From: Odontesthes bonariensis
Lineage: Eukaryota; Chordata; Actinopteri; Atheriniformes; Atherinopsidae
NCBI RefSeq assembly: GCF_027942865.1
Contig: NC_134510.1
Span: 16,024,743-16,088,742, forward strand
Direction: 5' to 3'
Length of the DNA: 64,000 nt
Part shown: one piece after another, positions 51,843 to 64,000 of the stretch
How positions within the stretch are numbered: position 1 is the stretch's first letter
Layout of the letters: every line of letters begins with the position of its first letter
The notes under the pieces: generated by a model
Told to the model about the DNA's origin: nothing
Database searches by the model: none
Seen by the model: only the letters and a program-made list of their open reading frames with translations
Made by a program: the position numbers and the translations under genes

Positions 51843-54800
51843 CATTTACTAACTCTGGTAATTCCTCCCTTTGCTTTCCTTTGCAACTTTTTCTTTCCGT
51901 CACACCTGATTATGTCTCACTTAGCACGAACATGCTGTGTTATGGGTATTTAGCTCTTATTCATTTGAATGCATAGGGCTCCAGTTCTGCAGTGACGGCC
52001 GCTTTCCTCGGCTACACCTCATAAACAAAGGGCAATCTTCAGCGTCACCAGTCCCTCTGCAGTTGGTACTTCAGCCATCAGGGAGGCTTAATGGATTTTC
52101 ATCTCTCACACCTTTGGAGCATGTGCCCGAAAGTAAACTTCTGCCAAAGCTGAATGGTTTTCAAAGCATATTTGGGTAGGATTTACGGGTTGTGTCGGGC
52201 AAGTCTGGAAGATAAGGCTCATTGCTAACGCAGCACTCATTAAATTATATGTGATTATATTAACCTTGTGACCTTAGCAGATGTAACTGGCTTGAATGTC
52301 ACATTTTACTTTGATGTCACACCATATCTTGAGTTTAGAAAGTTACTTGACACAGAAGAAGAATGCAACAGGGTGACACGCAAGCTTTTTTTCTTTGGTG
52401 TGATAAAATGTTACTAATATGAAACAACCTTAATGACTACAGTTGAGTTTCCTTTGTAATGTCAAACATCAGAGACTTATATAGTATTTGGGAGCTGAAA
52501 TTAGAAAGATATGCTTGTGATGTGTTGCACTGGGCACAAACTGTATGTGACGTTTGCATGATGAGAGGAAAACAGGAAGGGTGGTTATTAATGAAAAAAA
52601 AACAAAAAGTAGATATATATTAAAATACATGCTATCCATCTAAAAAAAAGACAGGACTATAGTTTCAGCATTTCCTTCTATTTTCACACTCGAGGCATCA
52701 ATACACTGGCACCTTTTTTAATGTAACTATGGGCAGCTTTGCCTCAAACCCGTAGGTTTGTGAATAGGTTGATGAAGAAAATGAGGATGAGGCGGCCTGT
52801 AAAAATGTACACTGGCCCTCAAGGTTGGCAGAATTACCCATTTATATGGCCTTAAAATGAAACCTGTGTATTATTGCTTTGACAGCAGTGTCATGCCTTT
52901 TCCAGTCATACGCATTTTGCTTCCAAATGTTGTACTAATCCATAGCAGCTACTATATACCCTGAAGGTCAGGGCAGTACTGTATGTGCAATGCTGCACAC
53001 TGACTCACAGATATGTGTTAAAAGGTATTTCTGGATAAAATTCATATTTACACAATATTTGTATGAATGTTATTTAAGAATATTGTGTTATAAGAAGTAA
53101 AATATGACATTATTTTCATCATGTGTGAGTGTTGCATAAAAATGACAAATTCGCTTTTTTTTTAATTTTATTCTGGTTTTAACCTCAACTGTCCTGCTAT
53201 GATGAAAAAAAAAAGCTAAAACAAATTAAAGTTTTAAAGTAGAAGCGATTACTGTGTTTATTTGAGCTCGTTGTCTGACCATTAAGAGTAATCAAAGTGC
53301 AGACCCGCCTTTTTAGGACCATCGGACTTGAGTATTTGTGGTTAAAACAGTTTAACTTGTTCTCTAGTTTGATAATACCTTAAAATGTTTGTGTCAAGAG
53401 TATACACCCTTAGACGGATAGTGAGGGAGACATGGAGGGAAAGTGAAGCCCACAGTTGTCAAGCTGTTGTAGTGGTGGTCAGTATAATTACTACCAGTGT
53501 AATATGTACTAGCAGTGTGACATTGGAAATCTTACTAAAGTAAAAGAACAGCAGCACACAGTAGTTGAAGTGTACACATTAAAGTGCTGCTTTGGTCTGA
53601 CTGATATATTGTGATATTTTATCATTTATACTGACACTTCTGTGTGTTTAAGCATTATGTTACCTTTGTAGCTGCTGTTAATTTCAACTACTTAATATAC
53701 AATTTTGAATGCAACACCGCACAAATGTGTGATGGCTGAGAAAATAGAGTTGTTCTTTTCTTTCTCTAAATTTTCACTCTCAATTTCATTTTAGGTCTAA
53801 ACATCTTGACAGTTGAAGTGTTAATGGTAATCACACCGACTCTTTTAAGAGTTTTGATTATTTCCCACCACTGACATGTAATGATGGTGCAAAGTACCTG
53901 CCATTTCTCTATCAAGTTAAAACTTACAGTTCGTAGTTTGTCCAATAGAGGGCGCACCTCTGTGGGCACCATAGACAAAACAAGCCTGTTTTTTCTTTTT
54001 TAGTGCTGAAGAAAATGTTGCGCTACAAAAATGTGTCAAACAGCATGCTTAAGTGCAATAACAACATATTTAAATCGATGGTTGATGAAGTTACTTTATT
54101 TTATTTATTCAACAGAACATAAACAAACTGCATTGCATAGCATACATCATTCGGTGTCTGAGCTGTGACTGAAGCAGGTCAGGCTCAAATTTCCCCTTTC
54201 CACTAACGATTTCCACTTCTTCAAACCCAAGTGAGCAAGGTGAACCGCTTGCCAAAATCTCAATAAAATGAAAAATAAAAAAAATTAAACACAATCAACT
54301 GGGTGTTGAAACATGCAGCAGGCTTTGTGAAAAGATTTCCAACATTCAGCATTGTATCAGAGCCTCTGATCTTAACTCCTCTGTAAACGAGACACTGCAC
54401 GCTTTATTTAAAATAATACAGAATAAAAAAACGTTTTGAAAAACCCACAGGATCCAAAAATAGTATCTGAATCTGAAAGCGTGTCAAACAAGCCATAAAT
54501 TGTACCAGTACCGATTCAAGTCTCATAAAAAAAAATAAAAAACAGGAACACACCATTGTTATACTGACTTTGATTACAATCTTTGGTAATACTGCACTCA
54601 GGTGCTGCAGCTAGAACTGCTAAAGCAGAAAACAAATGATCTAAAAAAAAAAAATTTAAAAAAAATATATAAAAGTGAAAAAACGACTGTGTGGTGTGTC
54701 GATCAATCCTATCAGTCTAATGATTCATTTCTTCAGTTACTGCTGCAACTTAACGGATGCTTTCCTCCATCCCACTGCTGAAACGGAGATTGCCGCAGAC

Positions 54801-55329
54801 CCCATCTGAATGGGAAACACATTGCACCTCCCCATTTGAGCAGGCCTCGCCAAAATAATTAAAAATCACATTTTTCACACAAATCAATCATCCTACCACC
54901 TATGTTGAAACAAACCTTTACAAAAGGTTGAAATGCAAAATTAAAAACAAAACCAAATCCCCCATATGAAGGAAAGACGATATTCAGAAGCCACATTTAA
55001 ACTAAGACTAAACTCTGACAGACGATATTCCCCTTTTCCCTCTTCTCTCCTCCATACACAGGCTGGTTTGCTTGTACATCACTTAAGCTCGTCACCACAT
55101 TCACTTGCTCTCAACGGTGAACCCGTCCAGAAGCTTCTGCGCTCACCCAAAAAATAAAAATAAAAATTAAATTGCATAAATGTCCCACTGCCTTGAGTCA
55201 TACTGCAAATAAAAAATACATCCAAGACTCGATTTTGGTAGGAAACAAAAACATTGTATGTATGTACAGCAACAGTATGTACAGTCAGTTCATTTTGTTT
55301 TTTTGGGGGTTGTATGTGTGGCGTGGGGA
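51843..55329. other. Convergent interval: prelid3a 3' UTR side and fbxo32 3' UTR
   Basis: No coding exon recognised. The left part is presumably the prelid3a 3' UTR. The right part, about 54.1-55.33 kb, is probably the fbxo32 3' UTR on the minus strand. Short open frames here lack homology and codon-like structure. Confidence 0.5.
54095..54109 (-). terminator. Candidate polyadenylation signals for fbxo32
   Basis: Three overlapping or adjacent TTTATT on the plus strand (AATAAA on the minus) at 54095-54100, 54100-54105 and 54104-54109. They would give a 3' UTR of about 1.2 kb after the stop at 55330. Confidence 0.45.
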
Positions 55330-58300
55330 TCAGAAGTTGAACAGATTGATAAAGTCTTGAGGGGAGAGGGACATGGTGCAGCTTTCTGGGTTGTTTGCTG
55401 TGCAGGGATGGTTTGTGTCCTTGATGAGACAACAAAAAAAAAAACAAAAAAAAACAAAAAAACACACAATTATTCACTTTTAACGTTCGCCATTCAAGGG
55501 CAGCTGCACCAACAGTAGCATTTCAGTTTCACATCTGCTTTGATTTAGAGCAAAGTGACCAAGATGAAATATAGTACCTTCCAGAAAAGGATGTGGCAGT
55601 GCGTGCAGAAGTGCAGGGTGTCGCTGTACTGCTCTCTGCGAGGATAGCAGCGGCTCAGCTTGAAGTACATTCTTTTCCACTCCAGGTGACCTTTATCTGA
55701 CACCATCAGACGCCTACGGATCTAAAAAAGATGAAGGCAGACTTTAAAGATGTGACCCCAAAAGAGATGAAGCATCCACTCAGAATAGCTTTTTGTTTTG
55801 TTTTCCAGGCTACATTCCTAACTACACACGCTCAAGAGGGAGGATTTAGTAGCCTTAATACACAAGTTTTAATACACAGCTTCACTGAAACCTCATAGGT
55901 GAGGATTTCTTCTGCATGGTGAATATGAACACTTTGCCGCCTCCCATTTTCAAGTTTGGTTTATCAGATGCTTAATCACCTTACTATGCAAGTCATCTAA
56001 ACGCTCCACGCAGGCAAATGTTTGTTTGCATTAGTCACCCCCATAATACATGCAGGCATAAACATCTACATGCCTGTCTGTCTGTGAAGTGGTACTGGCA
56101 GAGTTTCTTCCACAGCAGCCGGTCCTCAGCGAGGGTTCCCAGATCTGGACACACTTGGCCCAGGCTAACAAGGTCCCTGCCGTCCGACATGCGCTGCATG
56201 ATGTTCAGCTGCAGACTGGCAGGCAGGTCGGTCAGTGTCATGCCAGTAGTTGTGGGCTGAAAGGGAGATGAGGGTCATGAATATAACAGCAAATTTCCCT
56301 TTAGCTCCTCTGAGCCCTTTTTTGATAATGTATTGTGGGCAGATGCTGACTCTGTTTATCTGGATGTTGTCCAGCTGCTGCTGCCACTGAAGGATGTTCT
56401 CCATGCGGTGCACCCAGATGTTGATGTTCCCCACCAGAACAGACTTGCCCATGTCCTGAACGAGACCACACAGCGAGTTATAGAGACTCTGCAGCAGCTC
56501 TTTGATGGGACGGACGTCCTGCTGGTCACTGAGGACTGTGGAGAGTCATTAACACCACTCATTAACAAAATGATGGTCCAAAGTGAAGTTTTAAACCAAC
56601 TCAAACAACCTGGTAAACAGTCAAATATTTACCATTCGTCAAGTAAAAGCATAGCATTCAACTAAATGTTTAGTAGGGGGCTGCGATCTCCCCTCACGTT
56701 CCTAATATTTGGCCAAAAGATTTCATAGCGCCACCTAAACAACCTGAATCACTGTTTATCAGAGAGAAGATTTAGTTTATACAGAGGCTTGCAGAAGGGT
56801 CTGGTGACCGTCAGTGTTTTACAGCACCGAGCCTAATCCCAGGCCTTCTTCAGATGTCATTTAAGCTCATTTCCTCACCTACTGGAGCAAACAACTGAGC
56901 AAGATTGCTCCACCTTTGCTATACTTACATTATTAGTGTTTATACTTTTTAAGATAAAAAGTCAATTACATTGTGTAGCTTTAGGCAACAGAAAGCGGCA
57001 AATATGTAGGAGCTGGGCGCATTATCGAAAACAAAAAGAGAGAAGAGAGGGGAGAAATAAAACCAAACTGGCTGAGTGAATGTAGAAGAGGAAGAGAGGA
57101 GACTTGGCTCACCTTTCTGAACTACTCTCTCCAGAATATTCATGTAGTTTTTCTGCGCCACTCCGCTGAGCGAGGGGAGCTGGGATTTGGCGATAAGCTC
57201 CAGGAGCTACAAGAAAGAAAGAAAATATGCAGCAAAAAACAACATCAATTTCAGCCTGTCAGCTGCTGAGACTCTCTGTTCCACTGCCTCATTACTTTAA
57301 GTTCGTTAGGCTGGATTCCTACGGAGGTACTTGCACTCCTTAAACACATTTGGAGAAGCACCACCCGCTCATTTCTCTGCACTTCAGAGTACCTTTCGAG
57401 GGGGGGGGGGGTATTGGGCAAAAGCCGTGACTGTCAACACCAGCCTCCACAAACAAGCTTTTAATCATTTGCCTCCTGATCTTCCTGTCATGTGAATTAG
57501 CTGAATCATTTCACAGAATGTGTGTGTATACTTGTGTGTGCCTGCATTGTTGTTGCTATTGGCTAGCGGACAAACAGTGGGTTCCAGGGTGGCATGTCTG
57601 GCATGCAACCGACTCTGTGACGTCATGGAGAAAGTCAAGTTCGAGCTGTTCTGAATTCTGACCCCAACATTTGAGCCATTTAAAAAAAAAAAAAAAAAAA
57701 AAAAAACAAGTTACACGCTTTCTTCGCAGTATATCAAAATTATGACATTAAATTGGTTTGTGGCATTAAACCGACTACTGGAAATGGCCCCTAAGGTATG
57801 TAGACATGTGAACAATCCTTTTTAATAAAGAAAAGAAAGTTGGGAGTCTTAATAAACTCCAGCTTTATACTAATCTGCTTTCCCCCTTCATCCACAACTT
57901 CCCTGTCAGCTTTGCCATTTCTAAGCTTCCCCACTTCTGCCGTTTGCCCCCCCCATCCTGGTTCTTTCCAGCTTCATTCCTAAAACCTAATCCCCTTGCC
58001 CTTCTTTTCGCAGCTCATCAAGTGTTCCTCTCTTTGTAGAGCAGCCAGGCAGAACAATATGCGTTTCCGTATCTACTTTTAGACCCTCACTGCTCTTTAA
58101 ACTGTACCTCGCAGCTCAGCATGTGGTTTGTGCTTTTCCCAGGGGAACTAGAGTCACTGGACCTTCTTTTAATTATACAATAGCCTTGCTTAAAAAACTA
58201 ATTTCAAGTTCACTAATGACTTCTTGGTGAAATAACCTCCATTCATCTGCCCTGAGTACAGAGCGGACCACTTGTTGTCTCTGTGTGGCAGAATCTGATC

Positions 58301-60680
58301 CGTGTAACTGAGACCGAGTTGAATGAACCCACAAAATGCCATCAGACAGTGAAGAGCAGTGACCTAGGACACGGTGTCCAGACTGGACGCTACTGTTACC
58401 ATTGTTCTTTGGGTTTACCACACTGCACTCTGTAGCTGGAACTTGCACTAAAAGACCCGTCAAAAACTCCATTAAGACACCTACCCGTCCGCAGTTCATC
58501 ACTTCTGAAATATTACAACATTCGATACCTCACATTGCATTGATGGATTTGTGACTACTTTAAAAACAAGAACAATCTTAATAACCTGGTAAATGCCAAA
58601 ATGGAGAGCTGCCTGATGAAACAAAGAATAAATTAGGATGGTATTTTATGCAAGAAGAGACAAAAATGTGTCAATGGAAGAGTGAAAAGAGACAACACAA
58701 ATGGAGGAGGCTTAATCTGGCAGAGGAAAGGGTGTGAGTGTCTGTGTGTGCGCGTGTTTGGGGGTCTGAATCACCTGATGGCCATGGGGTATGGTTTCAT
58801 AAACCCCTGCCGGGTGGTCACACCTCACCACACAGCTGTCACAAACCCACCCTAGGACAACATACCCACATGTTGGGGGGGGCAGTGTAACCGGTGACAC
58901 TTGGATGTGGAGGGAAAATGCTCAAAATTATACTAAATGATGCAATAACAGTTTTCCTCCTAATGTCATTCCTGACAATGAGCCATTTGGCGTCCCTTGT
59001 GTCACACGGATGACTATTGTGGAACTCGTGTGCTTTCCACTGTTTGCACTGCACCCACACATTCTAAGTTAATGTGCTGCACTGTTAATAAACAGGTACA
59101 GATTCTTAACAGAGCTCTGGTTTCAGTTCAATGCAGGCACGCCAAAGTGTTTTTGGCAATCACAACCACAAACGCACACGCACTCCCTGGGTCAGTATCA
59201 TCACCACTGAGAGACCCCCGGTCTGCTGAACATTGATAAGAGCCTCGCAGAAGCCTACACACCCTCTTTACTTTAAGTCCTTGTGTGTCACAGGCAAAAA
59301 CATCTTTTATTAAGGGACAGAAAGGGCTAGAAGGAAATACAGAGATGAAAACTCACCCTGACAACGTAATTAAATCTCCTCGTGTCCATGATGGCGCTGC
59401 AGAAATCCAAGCGATTAAAGGCTTCTCCCAGTGTACAATATCCGTGGCGCTGGGAGAATTTAATTAACAGAGTATTAGATTGCAATCCTCCGCAAGAGTA
59501 TAGTTTTCTCAGCCTGTTTACATTAGCAACCAAGTTGATATGAAACTAAATGAGCAGGACCGTTACCTCCTTGGTGCTTCCTTTATGAACGTAAATCCAC
59601 TTTTCCCTGTGGAAATCTGCGAGAAAAGGAGAGTGTTTATGAGTGGCCTGCCCTCATTAAGCAGCTTACAAGCACAGTGACAAATGCACACGCACGCATC
59701 ACAAATAAGACACCGTTTCAGAGCTGGCATTGCTGCCGACAAGAGTCTACGAAACACCGGGAAATTAATCATAAACAAAGCATCCTCGGGTCAACACTTC
59801 TGATCTGGAATTGGATTTTTGTACCTTCTTGAATTATTCATCAGACCGCACGCGGGGAAACAGAAAAAGGTTATGATTTGCACGTTTGTATAATCAGTCA
59901 GAGTGTGTGGTTCTTTTCACTGGCACTCACAGGGGACCTTGGTGTTGTTGTTCATTAGGTCTTTTTTCCTCTTCTTGGCAGCCATGTCGTAGCCGAGAGA
60001 GAGCAGCAGGTTCTCCTTGTTGAAACACTCCTCCTCCTTGACTTTGCAAAAGCTAGAGGAGAAAAAAAAACAAAAAAACACACACGCGTATATTAAAAAA
60101 AAGCAGCTTTTCATCATTCGTGTGTAGTACAAAGCCAAGTGAGACACTTGACAACAAAACAAAAGGCGCAGTGGCTATTTCCATCTGCCTTTTAACTCGG
60201 GTCATGGTCACAGCAGGCTTTTCGTTTCAGAAAGTGAGTGGAGTCATTTTGGAAAGTCTCCAGGCTCAACAGACGTTTGTTAATCCCCTCACTTGTTGTG
60301 AAGTTATTAATAGCTCTGTGATTAGCCTTGAAGAGGAACCTGGCAACCAGAAAAAAAAAACAAAAACCACAAATGGAAACCAAGATAAAGGGGTGGGCCT
60401 ACAGTTTGTGTGCAACCCTGCTTTTGTTCATAATGCAGTTTGGACTTCCTTCAAAACTTCTCGCTCCCTCCCTCCATCTTTCCCACAATTAACAAAACAA
60501 AAGTGGCGTGACTTCAAACTGTTCCGAGGCACGGCCACGTCAATCCAAACCCATGTTAGTCACCCACCTCTCCAACGAGACGTTGTTGTTTTTGTCATCT
60601 GCCGAAGTCTTTTTCCACCCATCCTCGGTTTTTACCCAGTTCTGACCCGGTGACCTCCAGTCCTGTCCGAGAAAAGGCAT
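55330..60680 (-). CDS. fbxo32: fbxo32 (atrogin-1/MAFbx), SCF ubiquitin-ligase F-box subunit, 9 exons
   Basis: Exons in order: 60568-60680, 59931-60052, 59567-59616, 59357-59449, 57113-57206, 56351-56535, 56074-56256, 55578-55721, 55330-55419; 357 aa (human 355). The start [20 protein letters not shown] is the family hallmark. A basic nuclear-localisation-type stretch KKRKKD is at about residues 64-69. [20 protein letters not shown] and [16 protein letters not shown] are conserved. The F-box ([20 protein letters not shown] to [11 protein letters not shown]) spans about residues 229-276. The C-terminus NLFNF resembles the recalled NLFKF. FBXO32 recruits substrates such as MyoD and eIF3f to SCF for ubiquitination in muscle atrophy. 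All introns are GT-AG except intron 7, which starts GC (CAG|GCATGT). FBXO25 is the close paralogue, but NKENLL, SLGQ and the exact C-terminus favour FBXO32. Confidence 0.96.
57681..57706. repeat. Poly-A tract in fbxo32 intron 4
   Basis: About 25 consecutive A on the plus strand, in the intron between the exons at 59357-59449 and 57113-57206. A poly-G run of about 11 lies nearby at 57400-57411. No flanking retroelement was recognised. Confidence 0.75.
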
Positions 60681-60829
60681 CTTGGCTTAGTGACCTCAAC
60701 GACTTTAGAAAAAAAAAGAATAAGCTTTCCCTGAAAAAACGGTCTCCGCTGCAGTAACTGCGTGTCCTTTCTTGCAAGCGCTTTTTCCTCGGTATGTTTC
60801 TATCCCTGTGTTGTCACTGCGCAACTCGG

Positions 60830-60835
60830 TTTATA
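60830..60835 (-). promoter_or_regulatory. Candidate TATA box of fbxo32
   Basis: TATAAA on the minus strand (within GATATAAACC), 150 bp upstream of the fbxo32 ATG. It would place transcription start near 60800 and give a 5' UTR of about 120 bp. Confidence 0.5.
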
Positions 60836-60895
60836 TCCTCCGACTCAGAACCCGGAAATACATATGAACCGCCCACTTTCGAAACTTCCCTGCCA

Positions 60896-60913
60896 CACGT
60901 GGCTTTGTTTATC
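60896..60913. promoter_or_regulatory. Adjacent E-box and forkhead-type site in the fbxo32 promoter
   Basis: CACGTG at 60896-60901 is followed after 4 bp by TGTTTAT at 60906-60912 (minus strand ATAAACA, matching RTAAAYA). They lie about 65-80 bp upstream of the candidate TATA box. FoxO factors are established activators of mammalian atrogin-1; the site's position fits. Binding is inferred. Confidence 0.5.
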
Positions 60914-63900
60914 AACTCGGAGTGTTGCAAAACCTCTTGGAGAGAAGAGCACCGGGATAAAAGCCTATCGTGAAATGAAAAGATAAGGCCTGAAGACACA
61001 ATGGAAGTAGTTTGGAAATGGTTTAACTGGATCAAAGTTATAAAAGGAAGGTATTTTGTTCAGATGTGTAACAGCTGTGAAGATTATCGTGTGCCTTACC
61101 AGGGGTGGGAAGAATATTTCCTTCAGATCAGTGCTTGCACTTTGACAAGGCTATTTCTGCACTCAGACGTTTTGAATTTTAAATGTTTCTGACCAAATTT
61201 AGAAAGCAAAATAAGAATAAAAATTCCACTGAGTGTAGATTAGGCTGGCTGCATGCCCACACAGCTGTTTTAAGTTGTTCGGCTGTTCAGTATCAATATG
61301 ATGTGATAGTTATCTACCTGCAGCCTACACATTCACCTCTGGGCCATAATAAAAGCACATAACTCTTTTTAATGTACAATATGGTACAAAAGTCCATAGA
61401 CACCTTTCATTTGTTCCTATTGGCAGTAAAACAGTAAATAGATTCAATGACTTACATGTGAAAATACATGGAAACTCAGTATCTTAGGCAAAACACAGTT
61501 TTTACAATTCTAAAAATCTTGAAAGCCAACATTTGGTATGATTACTTTCATTCTTTAACCCTCTTAAACAAGTTTTCTTGTCATTTCTTCCAGTAGTCTT
61601 CAGGAATAGTTCTCCAAGCCTCTTAAATGACCTTCCAAAGCTCTTCTTTGGATGTTGGCAGCCTTTTGTTCCATTCTTTATCAAGATGGTCACACACTGT
61701 TTCAGTAATGTAGGCACTGGGGAGGATTTATCACTCCATAAGACCTGTTGTCACTAATTTTCAATCCAGTTCTTGTATCATTTGTCATACCTCGGCCTTT
61801 TCTCCCGAAAGAATAGCTTATTGACAGCCACCTTTCCATAGAGACCATTTCTGCCAACCGTTTTCAGGTTTTTTGCTCAGTTTTCTCTTAAGAACATCAC
61901 TTTAAGATGCTATTTAAAAACTGGTCCTTTGCCAAGTTGCCTGGTGTGCGGAAACACAACAGTGGTAAAAAAAAATTCAGCTTGAAGGATTCACAGATCA
62001 GAGTTAAGTGGCTTCACAAAAAAGCACATTCCAACAGTTAGGTATAAGGACTGGACCAAAAATGAGTGAAAAAGCAGCACATGTCCATAGTTAGATTTTG
62101 AAAGTTCCTCCAAAGTGAAGGATGAAGAAATGAGGAGTGGCTTGTGACTTTTGCCCAGAATTGTAGGATGCATTGATATGAGAAAAAAGAGTTTAAGACA
62201 TTTATTGCCCAGGCTGGTCAGCACAGACCTCATGTCAATGTAAATATAAAGGGGAAATAACATTCAAGTCTCACAGCAATATTCTTCACTGATTCATCAC
62301 TCCTGGCTTAATGAATAGATTGAGTTGTACTTTAGATTCTCCCAAAGCATTAGATTGCACTCTGGATTTTGTGGGGGTGTATGTATGCTGTTGGGGTTTA
62401 CCATTATATTTAAATTTTCCCAAAACAGCACCAGCTGATCAATGAGGACTTGCTGAGAGTATTTTATTGATTTTTACTTGTCCCTTTAAGATAATGTGTA
62501 AACAAATCTTGCCCAGGCCCCTAAGTAAGATCCTACCAGCTTTATTAAACACATGACATATTTACACACTCATCCATTAGGTTTTTGGGAGTACATTTAA
62601 AGTTTTGATTGGTTTTCTTTTGTAGCTGGAATAAACTTTCTCCTGTCATTTAACGTTGTGCTGTACCAGCTGTGACTGGCAGTAGTTCACTGAGAAGGCA
62701 ACTTTCAAAGGGTAAGTCTGTCAGATTTGTCTAAGGTAATCTAGAAAGAAGATAACACAAAACAGTCGGTGAGGAAGTGCCTTTAATGTCTCACCGAAAC
62801 ATATGTCTACAGTCTGATCAGTGATGTCATCTTGAGCTACTTCCTGAAAATCCTCCCATACAGCAAATACTTTGTTAGTTTAATCATTCACAGTAAAAAG
62901 CTGGAACAGTGGCTGGGTGTTTGTGCATTCCCTCTGCCTTTGTGAGATACTGTTTACTTCTCTTAATGGCTGAGGTGAGAAGAGCAAGAAAGAGAACAAG
63001 ATATTCTGAGTCCTCGTGGTGCAGCACACTGCACGCAACAAGTGGGCTCCTCTTCCAGGAACCAGCAGGTCAGTTTCAGCTCGTGTCATGTGTGTGTTGT
63101 GGCACATCCAGGCTGCTGAGCATGACCAACCATGCACCATGTGGCTGATGTGGTTTTTGTGCTGAAGATTTAGCACCAACAGTGACAAACTACCCTGCAG
63201 TGCAATAAAGAGAACTTATTTCCAACGCACCCTACTATTAATTTTAGTTAACCTGTAATCTTAATAAGGAATCAACAAGTAGGAAAAGTAGGTCATTCAG
63301 GAAGACAATGCTGACTTTAGCATCATCACTCTCACGTTACACCACTGCTCATTACAGCTTCATTGCTGAAGCTTTTCAAACAGGTGTTATCTATGGCTCC
63401 ATGTTTGAGGTTTAAATGTAACACCCTGATGTATGCAAAAGATCAGAGAGCTCTGCACATGCCCCGTATGTTTAAGTCTTTCAGCAAGACATGCCATGAG
63501 ATACATGAAGGCACACAGAGCAGACACGACTCTGTCTGAGTGAACTGACCATTACTTACAGTTGCAGCCTCGACAGAAGTGCTTCATTATAAAAGAGTTC
63601 CACTTGTGGGTAACTACGTGTGAGTAAAAACTGGAACTCCAATATTTGAAGTATATTACTGTGCGAACTGCAGGGGTATACCGTAAACCGCATACTGGTG
63701 TTAGTCCATGAAGTCTGTTTAAATCTATTTCTAGAGCAGGCCAAACCACAGTATGACATGGAAAGTCCCAGCAAATGCTTGGTCAGATGGTTTAAGAGAT
63801 GTGAGCTAAGCTTTGGTTTGGATGATGCCGTGAATGATTAACACAGTTGACTCAGATAGCATATGCTCTGGTTAGAGTCAGAGCAACCAGTAGTAAGGTA

Positions 63901-64000
63901 ATGCAGTTTGTTCTTGCCCCTCTAGGAAAAGCAAAGTTTGACATTTTAGACTTTCTTTGGTGCAGATGGAAGTACTGAGTGGATATTTCACAACCTTCAT
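60914..64000. other. Gene-free right end upstream of fbxo32
   Basis: Apart from a Tc1-like relic at 61.37-62.17 kb, no coding exon, RNA gene or clear repeat was recognised. Short open frames have no recognisable homology. Confidence 0.5.
61370..62170 (-). pseudogene. Tc1-like transposon relic
   Basis: Shares long stretches with the 44.4-45.2 kb relic: AGTCTTCAGGAATAGTTCTCC, AGCTCTTCTTTGGATGTTGG, TCACTCCATAAGACCTGTTG. The minus strand encodes the same transposase C-terminus in broken frames. The left end ACAATATGGTACAAAAGTC and the right end GACTTTTGCCCAGAATTGT form decayed terminal inverted repeats. The catalytic region is mostly deleted. Confidence 0.75.

Noticed and set aside
53760-53990. 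Possible MITE or conserved element near CCAATAGAGGGCGCACCTC
   Set aside because: The short motif resembles pieces of common vertebrate repeats, but I could not find paired termini or a second copy in the window.
60120-60653. Plus-strand 177-codon open frame
   Set aside because: Antisense to fbxo32 exon 1 and its first intron; the translation shows no domain and the minus-strand gene explains the coding signal.

Overview
This is vertebrate nuclear DNA, almost certainly from a ray-finned (teleost) fish. Genes are split into small exons with GT-AG introns. The interspersed repeats are typical of fish: tRNA-derived SINEs, CR1/L2-type LINEs, Tc1-like fragments and MITEs. The encoded proteins are close to known vertebrate families. 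Every exon boundary below was placed by reading splice sites and checking codon phase. In the five complete genes, all exons join in one open frame.

Layout, left to right. (1) echdc1, minus strand, first two coding exons only (139-1049); the rest lies beyond the left edge. (2) A repeat-bearing intergenic stretch to about 6.9 kb. (3) A kiaa0408 homologue, minus strand, 7 exons, 6920-21373, predicted 1195 aa; its second intron holds a nearly intact CR1/L2-type LINE interrupted by a small MITE. (4) soga3 (mtcl3), minus strand, 10 exons, 24640-31798, predicted 844 aa, ending in a membrane-anchor exon. kiaa0408 and soga3 are adjacent and co-oriented, as in mammals, and look like two halves of one MTCL/SOGA-type coiled-coil protein. 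(5) A 9-kb gene-free stretch with a microsatellite, a LINE 3' fragment and a second copy of a 609-bp MITE. (6) elovl4, minus strand, 6 exons, 41162-45459, 320 aa. (7) An interval with a broken L2-like LINE and the putative divergent promoters of elovl4 and prelid3a. (8) prelid3a, plus strand, 6 exons, 49575-51842, 174 aa. (9) fbxo32 (atrogin-1), minus strand, 9 exons, 55330-60680, 357 aa, convergent with prelid3a. (10) A gene-free right end with a Tc1-like relic.

The genes do not form one pathway. echdc1 (acyl-CoA repair), elovl4 (very-long-chain fatty-acid elongation) and prelid3a (mitochondrial phospholipid transfer) are separate lipid-metabolism genes. soga3/kiaa0408 is a coiled-coil family linked to microtubules. 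fbxo32 is a muscle-atrophy ubiquitin-ligase subunit. I found no evidence of a wholly new biological system. The points most worth a second look are the splice-phase compatibility between soga3 and kiaa0408, a GC-AG intron in fbxo32, a mitochondrial-type N-terminus on echdc1, an exact 140-bp exon/intron duplication in echdc1, and three nested or paired transposon events whose empty sites can be read in the sequence.
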